Source: Spirochaetales bacterium Spiro_01 (GTDB lineage Bacteria; Spirochaetota; Spirochaetia; Sphaerochaetales; Sphaerochaetaceae). Taken from it: a DNA stretch of 8,016 nt. Below are positions 1-5,833 of this stretch, piece after piece. The first letter of the stretch is position 1. Every line of letters begins with the position of its first letter. A program made the position numbers and the translations under genes. Under the pieces are notes generated by a model, which had not been told where the DNA came from, made no database searches, and saw nothing but the letters and a program-made list of their open reading frames with translations. The stretch is taken from contig LVBC01000126.1 in the NCBI GenBank assembly GCA_001604265.1, positions 1-8,016 on the forward strand, given 5' to 3'.

Positions 1-175
1 ACAGACAGTTCCGGGCTTTGCCCAGGCTGTCTCGCTGATGAAGGAGGGCGAGAAGATAAGAGTCTGGATCCATCCGGAGCTTGGATATGGCAGCTATGGA
101 AACAGTGTCATAGGTCCAAACCAGCTGCTTATCTTCGATATCGAGCTTGTGAGCGTCGACAGCACTCAGCAGTAG
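1..175 (+). CDS. FKBP-type peptidyl-prolyl cis-trans isomerase, C-terminal part (5' end outside window)
   Basis: The reading frame enters from the left edge (first full codon at base 2) and gives 57 residues before a TAG at 173-175. Visible elements are VPGF followed by an amphipathic helix ending LMKEGEK, then a strand with IHPELGYG, then IGPNQLLIFDIELVSV. This is the order of the C-terminal half of the FKBP fold: active-site helix, flap with the P-x-x-x-Y-G motif, and the last strand LxFDxEL. Family knowledge: these enzymes isomerise X-Pro bonds during protein folding. Two departures from common FKBPs are Phe where Trp usually sits at the base of the pocket (VPGF for V-x-GW) and IGPN where IPPN is usual. 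The N-terminus is missing, so signal peptide and localisation cannot be judged. The gene ends 10 bp inside the convergent HAD gene. Family call is secure; the exact subtype is not. Confidence 0.9.
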   Translation, partial: QTVPGFAQAVSLMKEGEKIRVWIHPELGYGSYGNSVIGPNQLLIFDIELVSVDSTQQ

Positions 176-852
176 AGCATCTCCAACAGCTTCTCATAGC
201 TGTCGGCTTCGTAGGTATATTCGCCTTCCTTCGCCATATTGGGCTTTCCCAGATGCAGGTAGAAGGTATCAAGGCCGTACTCCCTGCCACCCTTTATATC
301 CGAATTGAGTCCATCTCCGATTACAAGGCACTCTGCCTTGGGGCACTCTGCCTTTGTCATTGCATAGTCAAAGTACTCCTTCTGTGGCTTCTGTACCCCG
401 ATGACTTCGCTGATTATCACATCATCGAAGAACTCCTCCTGTCTGATGCAGCTGAGACGTCCTCTCTGTATCTTCGTTATTCCATTGGTTATGAGGACGA
501 TGCGGTACTTCTTCTTCAGTCTGGAGAGAGTCTCCAGAGCCCCATCGATCGGAATTCCATGCCTGGATAGGAATTCGATGTAGAGAACAGAATCCTTCTC
601 GACATCCGATTCGATTCCAAGTGCTTCATAGAAGTCGCGGATTCTCCGTATCTTCAGCATCTCCATCGTAATGAGGCCATTCTCGTAATCGCGCCAGCAC
701 TGGTTGTTCTTCTCGTGGTAGATTGACCTGTTCGCTTCATCCCACTCTATTCCAAGGTGGTCGAAGAGCTCCTTTAATGCTATCCTTTCAGTAGCACCGA
801 AGTCGAATAGCGTTCCATCGAGGTCGATCATCAGGGTTCTGTATTGCTTCAT
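166..852 (-). CDS. HAD-superfamily hydrolase, YjjG/YfnB-like (putative nucleotide phosphatase)
   Basis: This 228-residue protein has all four HAD motifs. Motif I is IDLDGTLFD (nucleophile Asp10, acid/base Asp12), motif II is LITNG (Thr122), motif III is Lys155 in VQKPQ, and motif IV is IGDGLNSD (Asp180, Asp185). The helical cap lies between residues 17 and 100. Length, the FDFGATE segment after motif I and the QKPQKEYFDYA segment fit the YjjG/YfnB subfamily, whose characterised members dephosphorylate pyrimidine nucleoside monophosphates, but HAD substrates cannot be read reliably from sequence. It is probably cytoplasmic, with no signal or membrane segment. The ATG at 852 gives a full motif I with the normal short lead-in; AGGA sits directly against it, so the SD is poor, and Met8 is too close to motif I to be a better start. 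It is convergent with the FKBP gene, overlapping it by 10 bp, and divergent from the DUF308 gene. No link to histidine synthesis is shown. Confidence 0.9.
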   Translation of the reverse strand: MKQYRTLMIDLDGTLFDFGATERIALKELFDHLGIEWDEANRSIYHEKNNQCWRDYENGLITMEMLKIRRIRDFYEALGIESDVEKDSVLYIEFLSRHGIPIDGALETLSRLKKKYRIVLITNGITKIQRGRLSCIRQEEFFDDVIISEVIGVQKPQKEYFDYAMTKAECPKAECLVIGDGLNSDIKGGREYGLDTFYLHLGKPNMAKEGEYTYEADSYEKLLEMLYC

Positions 853-862
853 TCCTGAACGC

Positions 863-891
863 TATAATAAAAGCGACAAGTAGGCAAGGAG
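863..891 (+). promoter_or_regulatory. -10 box and SD for the DUF308 membrane-protein gene
   Basis: A perfect TATAAT lies at 863-868 in the 46-bp divergent gap, and AAGGAG at 886-891 sits 7 nt before the ATG at 899. Transcription would begin near 875, giving a leader of about 25 nt. No good -35 hexamer is present at the right distance: 841-846 is GTATTG at 16 bp. The promoter is therefore inferred mainly from the -10 box. A matching promoter for the divergent HAD gene could not be made out. Confidence 0.5.
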
Positions 892-898
892 ATAAAAG

Positions 899-1498
899 AT
901 GAAAAAGTACTACTCCTGGATCGTTACAGGCGCATTGATGGTCTGTCTTGGACTCTTCATACTGCTGAATACAGAAAAGGCCATAGTCATCATGGTAATG
1001 GGCTTCGGCCTCTATACCCTCTTCAACGGAGCACTTGGACTGCTTGCCACATTCAGGCTCAGAGGAATCAGCCCATTTGCGCTCTCTCTCAACCTCTTCA
1101 AGTCGGCATTGAATATAGTAGTAGGTGTCTTTGCTGTAATGATGGCCTCCAGCAGGAGTGGAGAGGAGCTTGGAGTCTGGATCGTCTACATCATTGCGAT
1201 CACGCTGCTCATATCTGCGCTTTCGGAGCTGCTGGAGTCTGTGATACTCTACTCTGCAAGTGCCGGCTTCGGCTTCACCGGTACAGGCATCGTCTCGCTG
1301 ATCCTCTCTGTGATAATGTTCCTCTGCCCGAACTTCATAAGCACCGGCTTCCTGGCAATCATCGGTGTCGGTGCCGTGATAATAGGTGCGCTGAATGTAG
1401 TGTGGGGCATAAGGACCTGGCGCCTTGTCCATACGATCATGGGCACAAATCCACAGCAGAATGTTGCAGAGGCGGAATTCACTGAAAAGAATGAATAA
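899..1498 (+). CDS. DUF308/HdeD-like six-helix membrane protein
   Basis: The 199-residue product is almost entirely hydrophobic, with six predicted membrane helices near residues 6-23, 28-50, 62-83, 92-114, 124-143 and 149-170. These read as three helical hairpins. A polar tail of about 29 residues follows (171-199), probably cytoplasmic because of the Arg/Lys at the end of helix 6 (GIRTWRLVH). The pattern of small-residue-rich helices with G-A-L-x-x-x-x-G repeats fits the DUF308/HdeD family. E. coli HdeD is linked to acid resistance at high cell density, but most members have no known function and none is claimed here. The ATG is fixed by AAGGAG 7 nt upstream. No terminator is visible after the stop; the his promoter begins only 5 bp beyond it. 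Family membership is inferred from topology and length, not from a catalytic motif. Confidence 0.75.
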   Translation: MKKYYSWIVTGALMVCLGLFILLNTEKAIVIMVMGFGLYTLFNGALGLLATFRLRGISPFALSLNLFKSALNIVVGVFAVMMASSRSGEELGVWIVYIIAITLLISALSELLESVILYSASAGFGFTGTGIVSLILSVIMFLCPNFISTGFLAIIGVGAVIIGALNVVWGIRTWRLVHTIMGTNPQQNVAEAEFTEKNE

Positions 1499-1502
1499 GA
1501 CA

Positions 1503-1532
1503 TTGACGCTTTTGTCACGATGTTGTTAGAAT
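1503..1532 (+). promoter_or_regulatory. his operon promoter (sigma-70 type)
   Basis: TTGACG at 1503-1508 matches the -35 consensus at five of six bases. TAGAAT at 1527-1532 matches the -10 consensus at five of six. The spacer is 18 bp. It lies 5 bp after the DUF308 stop codon and directly before the histidine leader peptide, so it is the natural promoter for the whole operon. Counting 7 nt from the end of the -10 box puts +1 at about 1539, which is the A of the leader ATG. The start site is a prediction from spacing and could differ by a few bases. Confidence 0.75.
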
Positions 1533-1538
1533 TTGCCC

Positions 1539-1580
1539 ATGATAATCAGACAGCACCACATCCACCATCACTTTCGATGA
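1539..1580 (+). CDS. hisL: his operon leader peptide (MIIRQHHIHHHFR)
   Basis: This 13-codon reading frame starts at ATG 1539 and stops at TGA 1578-1580. Codons 6-11 read His-His-Ile-His-His-His, five histidines in six codons, in the gap just upstream of hisG and ahead of a terminator hairpin. This is the hallmark of ribosome-mediated transcription attenuation: when charged tRNA-His is scarce the ribosome stalls on the CAC/CAT run and the downstream terminator does not form. An in-frame TAG at 1527-1529 blocks any longer upstream extension; the only other in-frame candidate is TTG at 1533. There is no Shine-Dalgarno sequence before the ATG, and the predicted transcription start coincides with it, so initiation may be leaderless. 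It is called from codon content and position, since such short peptides have little conserved sequence. Confidence 0.88.
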   Translation: MIIRQHHIHHHFR

Positions 1581-1629
1581 CACCATCAGGGGCATGGCTG
1601 GATTTCTGCATGAAAATATAGAACCTCCG
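1562..1629 (+). promoter_or_regulatory. Candidate competing stems of the his attenuator (regions 1:2 and 2:3)
   Basis: Region 1, CCACCAT (1562-1568), lies inside the His codons and can pair with ATGGCTGG (1594-1601), leaving C1598 bulged. Region 2 (1595-1604) can instead pair with region 3, AACCTCCG (1622-1629): UGG with CCG (one G-U), GG with CC and UU with AA, separated by a small internal loop and a bulged A. A ribosome stalled on the His run would cover region 1, free region 2 to hold region 3, and so prevent the terminator. The pairings were worked out by eye and the 2:3 stem is imperfect, so the arrangement is an inference, although its placement relative to the His codons is as expected. 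Confidence 0.5.
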
Positions 1630-1652
1630 CATGTCGGAGGTTTTCGTTTTTT
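1622..1652 (+). terminator. his attenuator terminator hairpin
   Basis: AACCTCCG (1622-1629) pairs perfectly with CGGAGGTT (1635-1642) around a 5-nt loop CATGT. A G-U and an A-U pair can extend the stem outward. The T-rich stretch runs to 1652 (TTTTCGTTTTTT from 1641). It lies between the leader peptide and hisG with only 23 nt left before the hisG ATG, so it is a regulatory intrinsic terminator rather than the end of the preceding gene. Confidence 0.9.
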
Positions 1653-1675
1653 AAGAGGTAGGGAGAAACAAGGAT

Positions 1676-2548
1676 ATGGAAGAGAAGAGACTTAGAATAG
1701 CACTTCAGAAGAAGGGAAGACTCAGCGAAAAGAGTCAGGAGATCATCAAGGCGTGTGGAATCGACTTCGGTGTCGATGAGAGAGTCCTGAGGGACGTGGC
1801 ATCCAACTTCCCACTTGAGTTCCTCTTCGTCAGAGACGACGATATCCCGACCCTGGTCGCCGATGGTGTTGCCGATATCGGTATCGTCGGAAGAAATGGA
1901 TATGACGAGTCCGGATACTCTCTCGATGTGATCAAGGACCTTGGCTTTGCAAAGTGCCGCCTTTCGATCGCTGTTCCGAACGAGATGGAGTACACAGGAC
2001 TGAAGTGCCTGGAGGGAAAGAGGATCGCCACAAGCTATCCGCGCATTACCGGAAACATCCTGAAGGCCAATGGTGTGAATGCCTCCTTCGTCGAGGTGGC
2101 CGGCTCTGTCGAGATAACTCCGCAGATCGGAATCGCAGACTGCATCTGCGACCTCGTAAGTACAGGAACCACACTGAAGATGAATGGTCTCAAGGAGGTC
2201 GAGGTTATCTACAGAACCTCTGCTGTCATGATCGCTGTTCCAGAGATGGAGAAGAAGGATCCCGAGAGGTGGGCGATTCTTCAGAGACTGCTTACCAGAA
2301 TGGAGGCTGTCAACCTGGCAAAGCACAAGAAGTACGTGCTCTTCAACCTTCCAAAGGAGAACCTGGAGAAGGCTGCTGCGATAATCGGAGGCATGAAGAG
2401 CCCGACAGTCACTCCACTGATGGATACGGATTGGGTCTCTGTACAGTCAGTTGTCAGCGAGGACAGGTTCTGGGAGGTCTTCGAGAGCCTCAGGGCCATC
2501 GGAGCCGAGGGTATCCTCGTTCTGAATATCGAGAAGATGACGGAGTAG
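1676..2548 (+). CDS. hisG: ATP phosphoribosyltransferase, long form
   Basis: HisG condenses ATP with PRPP to phosphoribosyl-ATP, the committed and feedback-controlled first step of histidine synthesis. The 290 residues match the long-form family. RIALQKKGRL is at 7-16, FVRDDDIPTLVADGVADIGIVG at 51-72, and the PRPP loop DLVSTGTTLK at 159-168. A C-terminal ACT-like regulatory domain covers about 216-290, with GGMKSPTV at 238-245 and the closing AIGAEGILVLNIEKM. Because this regulatory domain is present, the enzyme should be a histidine-inhibited hexamer and should not need HisZ, the partner used by short-form HisG. The ATG follows the attenuator directly. GGGAG at 1661-1665 is a likely SD at 10-nt spacing, while AAGGA at 1670-1674 is too close. 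hisD starts 3 nt after the stop. By eye the sequence resembles Bacteroidota HisG, for example in the RDDDIP and GMKSPTV blocks. Confidence 0.97.
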   Translation: MEEKRLRIALQKKGRLSEKSQEIIKACGIDFGVDERVLRDVASNFPLEFLFVRDDDIPTLVADGVADIGIVGRNGYDESGYSLDVIKDLGFAKCRLSIAVPNEMEYTGLKCLEGKRIATSYPRITGNILKANGVNASFVEVAGSVEITPQIGIADCICDLVSTGTTLKMNGLKEVEVIYRTSAVMIAVPEMEKKDPERWAILQRLLTRMEAVNLAKHKKYVLFNLPKENLEKAAAIIGGMKSPTVTPLMDTDWVSVQSVVSEDRFWEVFESLRAIGAEGILVLNIEKMTE

Positions 2549-2551
2549 ACG

Positions 2552-3847
2552 ATGAGCACAATACCTTTGTTCCTGGATCCCGAAAAGGGAGTATATTCGA
2601 AGCTGCTCCAGCGCTCGCTTGCCGATGACAGTGCTGTAGCAGCTATTGTCGATGAAGTGATCGACAATGTCGTGAAGAGGGGCGATGCAGCCCTGAGGGA
2701 GTACGAGGAGAGGTTCGACCAGAGCATCCTCGATGAGCTCTTTGCAGGCGAAGAGGAGTTTGCTGAGGCCGAGAGCCTTGTCAGCGACGAGATAAAGGCC
2801 GCAATCGAGGTCGCATACAGGAACATAACTGCATTCCATACTGCGCAGGTCGCAAAGGGCGAGTGCGTCGAGACGATGGAGGGTGTCAGGTGCTGGAGGA
2901 GGATCGTTCCGATCCAGAAGGTCGGACTCTATGTTCCTGGAGGTACTGCACCTCTCTTTTCCACAGTTCTCATGCTCAGCATCCCCGCCAAGGTCGCAGG
3001 TTGCAGCAGCGTGACGCTTGCAACTCCAGCAAAGAGGGGAAAAGTGGACCCAATCGTCCTCTATACTGCCAGAAGGTGCGGTGTCGACAGGGTTCTCAAG
3101 GTGGGCGGAGCGCAGGCAATTGCCGCCCTTGCATATGGAACGGAGAGCGTCGAGAGGGTCGACAAGATATTCGGACCTGGAAACAGATTCGTCGCCTTTG
3201 CAAAGAACCGCGTCTCCTCCTTCTGTGCAATCGATATGGTGGCAGGCCCAAGCGAAGTCATGGTCATCGCAGATGAGAATGCAGATCCTCTCTATGTTGC
3301 AACAGACCTTCTGAGCCAGGCCGAGCATGGAAAGGACAGCCAGGTCATCCTGCTCATACGGGCAGAGGATGAGGGGAGTGCCAGAGCAATCTTCGAGAGA
3401 ATCGACTCCTGTCTTGCATTGGAGCTCGAGAAGCTGGGAAGGAAGGAGTACATGCTCCCATCCCTTTCGCACTCTGCTGCAATTGCACTCTACAGCGATG
3501 AGAAGCTGATGGAGATTGCAAACGAGTATGCACCTGAGCACCTCATCATAAACACGTCAAATTACGACGAGCTGGCAAAGCGTGTCGTCTCTGCCGGTTC
3601 TGTCTTCCTCGGACCGTACTCGCCTGAGTCTGCAGGTGACTACGCCTCCGGTACGAACCACACGCTTCCCACTAGTGGACACGCGACAGCCTCCTCTGGT
3701 GTCAGCGTCGACAGCTATGTGAAGAAGATAACCTTCCAGTGCCTTTCGAAGGCTGGAATCAACAGTCTGGCACCTGCCGTGATCACAATGGCAGAGGCCG
3801 AGAACCTCAGCGCACACGCCGAGGCCGCAAGAGTGAGGACAAGATGA
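2552..3847 (+). CDS. hisD: Histidinol dehydrogenase
   Basis: HisD performs the final two NAD-dependent oxidations, L-histidinol to histidinal to histidine, as a zinc enzyme in the cytoplasm. The 431-residue length is typical. Visible blocks are VGLYVPGGTAPLFSTVLM (124-141), VGGAQAIAALAYGT (184-197), IFGPGNRFVAFAK (206-218) and DMVAGPSEV (228-236). By comparison with E. coli HisD the zinc ligands are Gln256, His259, Asp363 and His422, and the catalytic pair is Glu329-His330 in YAPEHL. All are present, so the enzyme should be active. The start is fixed by GGAG at 2542-2545 inside the end of hisG, 6 nt before the ATG. The TGA overlaps the hisC ATG by 4 bp (ATGA), suggesting translational coupling. 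Confidence 0.97.
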   Translation: MSTIPLFLDPEKGVYSKLLQRSLADDSAVAAIVDEVIDNVVKRGDAALREYEERFDQSILDELFAGEEEFAEAESLVSDEIKAAIEVAYRNITAFHTAQVAKGECVETMEGVRCWRRIVPIQKVGLYVPGGTAPLFSTVLMLSIPAKVAGCSSVTLATPAKRGKVDPIVLYTARRCGVDRVLKVGGAQAIAALAYGTESVERVDKIFGPGNRFVAFAKNRVSSFCAIDMVAGPSEVMVIADENADPLYVATDLLSQAEHGKDSQVILLIRAEDEGSARAIFERIDSCLALELEKLGRKEYMLPSLSHSAAIALYSDEKLMEIANEYAPEHLIINTSNYDELAKRVVSAGSVFLGPYSPESAGDYASGTNHTLPTSGHATASSGVSVDSYVKKITFQCLSKAGINSLAPAVITMAEAENLSAHAEAARVRTR

Positions 3848-4890
3848 GTGTAAAAAATCTCATGAGAGAGAACATCGTCTCCCTGGACCCATATCGCTGT
3901 GCCAGGGATGAGTTCGAAGGCAGTGCCGAGGTGTATCTCGATGCGAACGAATCCTGGAGGAAGTACATCGATTTCCCCGGCGAGATCAACAGATATCCGG
4001 ATCCCCGCTCCAGTGCCGTGAGAAAGGCTCTGGAGGAGGTGCTGGGACTTCCGTATGACAGCACGATAGTCGGAAACGGCTCCGATGAGATCATCGATCT
4101 TCTCTTCAGGATCTTCTGCAATCCAGGAAAGGACAGTGTGCTTCTGCTTGGCCCGACCTATGGAGCCTACAAGGTCTTTGCCTCCATAAACGATATAAAG
4201 GTCAATATGATTCCTCTCGATGAGGATTTCCTTCCAGATGTCGAAGCTGTAAAGAGTGCCATCGACAGGTTTTCTCCGAAGCTTCTCTTCATCTGCACAC
4301 CGAACAATCCGACCGGCAATGCAGTTCCTCTTGAGACGATCAGAAGCATAGCCTCCTACAACAGTGCGATCACTGTAGTCGACGAGGCCTATGGCGATTT
4401 CTCCAGAGAACAGTCTGCCGCCTCCCTTGTGCTTGAGAACGAGAGAGTCGTTCTGATGAGGACCCTCTCGAAGGCGTGGGGGCTTGCAGGTGCAAGGGTC
4501 GGAATCGCAATGTGCTCCTCCGAGATACACGATGCCATGTACAACGTGAAGTACCCATACAATCTGGGACTTCCATCTCAGCTTGAGGCGCTGAAGGCCC
4601 TTGCGAATGCAGAGAGTGTCAGAGCGGGGGTCGAGTACACGATAAAGGAGAGGGAGAGACTTGCCAGGCTGCTTGAAAGGAGCAGCAAGGTCGTGAAGGT
4701 CTACCCCTCCGATGCAAACTTTCTGCTTGTGAAGGTCGTCGATGCAAATGAAATATATCTTGGTCTTCAGAAGAAGGGTGTAATTGTGAGAAACAGGAGC
4801 AGGGAGCTTAACTGCGAGAACTGCCTCAGGATCACAGTGGGCTCTGTCGAAGAGGATGATAGACTGCTTGCAGCCCTGGAGGAGCTTTGA
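3844..4890 (+). CDS. hisC: Histidinol-phosphate aminotransferase
   Basis: HisC is a PLP-dependent fold-type I aminotransferase that converts imidazole-acetol phosphate plus glutamate to histidinol phosphate. The ATG at 3844 overlaps the hisD stop as ATGA and gives 348 residues, the normal family length. An open frame continues upstream to 3739, but those codons lie within hisD and encode nothing HisC-like. Key features are YLDANES (31-37), GNGSDEIID (78-86), the cofactor-ring segment FICTPNNPTG (149-158), VVDEAYGDF (178-186, with Asp180 and Tyr183) and the Schiff-base lysine Lys210 in TLSKAWGLAGARVG. The C-terminal Arg329 in CLRITVG should bind the substrate phosphate or carboxylate. All essential residues are present. 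hisB begins 2 nt after the last base of the stop codon. Confidence 0.97.
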   Translation: MSVKNLMRENIVSLDPYRCARDEFEGSAEVYLDANESWRKYIDFPGEINRYPDPRSSAVRKALEEVLGLPYDSTIVGNGSDEIIDLLFRIFCNPGKDSVLLLGPTYGAYKVFASINDIKVNMIPLDEDFLPDVEAVKSAIDRFSPKLLFICTPNNPTGNAVPLETIRSIASYNSAITVVDEAYGDFSREQSAASLVLENERVVLMRTLSKAWGLAGARVGIAMCSSEIHDAMYNVKYPYNLGLPSQLEALKALANAESVRAGVEYTIKERERLARLLERSSKVVKVYPSDANFLLVKVVDANEIYLGLQKKGVIVRNRSRELNCENCLRITVGSVEEDDRLLAALEEL

Positions 4891-4891
4891 G

Positions 4892-5260
4892 ATGCAGAAG
4901 AGAAGAGTACTCTATGTCTACGGTGATGCGATAAAGGTCGGGTCCAATAGGTATTTACCCCATGTCTTCGAGGCTCTCAGATGCATCGAAAGAGAGACAG
5001 AGCTCGAGCTTGTCCTCCTTGAGGGGAAGCTGGCTCTTGAAGAGAGCGAGATCGGAACACTGAGGGGCGAGGATATCTATTTCGAGGATGCAATCGATGA
5101 AAGCGAGCTCGATATCGAGAACTCCTTCGTCGCTGGAAGAGAAGGGGATGAGCTGATCTTTGCAGGAAGGACTGAGGGCATTGAAAAGGCCAGAAGGTTC
5201 TCTTCCTGGCTTGATATCTCTTCACTCCTTGTGCCGGATAAGTCGCTTGCGCACAGAAGA
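4892..5260 (+). other. Vestigial HisB-N (HAD histidinol-phosphatase) domain, residues 1-123 of HisB
   Basis: Compared with E. coli HisB recalled from memory, the first strand VLYVYGDAI (6-14) sits where LFIDRDGTL should be: the nucleophile Asp becomes Tyr10, the second Asp is kept as Asp12, and Gly-Thr becomes Ala-Ile. The helix and strand LPHVFEAL...LELVLLEGK (22-46) match the motif II region, but Thr-Asn of MITN is Glu44-Gly45. LIFAGRTEGIEKARRF (88-103) matches VIGDRATDIQLAENM with both motif IV Asp changed to Gly. The zinc loop with its Cys/His cluster is absent and the domain is about 40 residues short. There is no stop or frameshift, so the segment is still translated as part of HisB. 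The alignment was made by eye. Confidence 0.65.
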
Positions 5261-5833
5261 GCGAAGCTGGAGAGGAATACAAGAGAGACACAGATCTCGC
5301 TCTCTATCGACCTCGATGGCAGTGGAAAGGGCCTCCTCAGAACCGGAGTCGGCTTCTTCGACCACATGCTCGAGCAGGTAGTGAAGCACTCGAGGTGCGA
5401 TATAGAGGGAAAGGTAGCCGGAGATCTGGAGGTCGATGAGCATCACACTGTGGAAGACCTCGGAATCTGCCTTGGCCTTGCCTTCAAAGAGGCGCTTGGT
5501 GACAAGAGGGGCATCAACAGATACGGACACGATATCCTCATTATGGACGATGTCATCTGCACCTGTGCAATCGACTTCTCTGGGCGACCATACCTTCTCT
5601 GGAAGGTCGACTTCAGAAGAGAGGAGGTCGGTGGCTTCCCGACAGAGATGTTCCAGCACTTCTTCAAGTCCTTCTCGGATGCGGCCCAGTGCAACCTCTC
5701 CATCGAGGTGAGCGAAGGAAATACACACCATCAGGCGGAGGCGATCTTCAAGGCCTTTGCCAGAGCTGCGAAGATGGCCGTGAGGAGGATTCCCGGATCC
5801 AGGGAGCTTCCATCGACAAAAGGAGTCCTCTGA
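4892..5833 (+). CDS. hisB: Imidazoleglycerol-phosphate dehydratase with a degenerate N-terminal HAD-phosphatase-like domain
   Basis: Residues about 124-313 form a complete IGP dehydratase, which removes water from imidazole-glycerol phosphate to give imidazole-acetol phosphate. The domain has RNTRETQI (128-135), GVGFFDHMLEQ (152-162), the metal-binding DEHHTVED (182-189) and THHQAEAIFKAF (278-289), and it ends LPSTKGVL. The first 123 residues align with the phosphatase half of bifunctional E. coli HisB only in overall pattern; the catalytic residues are replaced (see the separate entry). The protein is therefore predicted to be a dehydratase only. At 313 residues it lies between single-domain HisB (about 200) and bifunctional HisB (about 355). 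The ATG at 4892 has GGAGGAG (4878-4884) 7 nt upstream. An in-frame ATG at 4856 lies inside hisC and has no comparable SD. The stop overlaps hisH by one base (TGATG). Confidence 0.95.
   Translation: MQKRRVLYVYGDAIKVGSNRYLPHVFEALRCIERETELELVLLEGKLALEESEIGTLRGEDIYFEDAIDESELDIENSFVAGREGDELIFAGRTEGIEKARRFSSWLDISSLLVPDKSLAHRRAKLERNTRETQISLSIDLDGSGKGLLRTGVGFFDHMLEQVVKHSRCDIEGKVAGDLEVDEHHTVEDLGICLGLAFKEALGDKRGINRYGHDILIMDDVICTCAIDFSGRPYLLWKVDFRREEVGGFPTEMFQHFFKSFSDAAQCNLSIEVSEGNTHHQAEAIFKAFARAAKMAVRRIPGSRELPSTKGVL

Noticed and set aside
1622..1652. The hairpin as an ordinary terminator for the DUF308 gene
   Set aside because: It lies downstream of a separate promoter and leader peptide and only 23 nt before hisG, so its main role must be attenuation. 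It may also stop read-through.
1499..1675. T-box riboswitch controlling his genes
   Set aside because: The leader is only about 110 nt, with no recognisable T-box sequence or specifier stem. The His-codon peptide already explains the terminator.
2447..3541. A long open frame (364 codons) on the - strand
   Set aside because: It lies opposite hisG/hisD, encodes no recognisable motif and is Cys/Leu-rich in the way of antisense shadows of AGR/GAG-rich genes. hisD is certain on the + strand.
3739..3843. A longer hisC beginning at ATG 3739
   Set aside because: The added 35 residues read through the 3' part of hisD in another frame and match nothing in HisC. ATG 3844 forms the usual ATGA overlap and gives a normal length.
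4856..4891. A longer hisB beginning at ATG 4856
   Set aside because: It would begin inside hisC without a comparable SD. ATG 4892 has GGAGGAG at ideal spacing.
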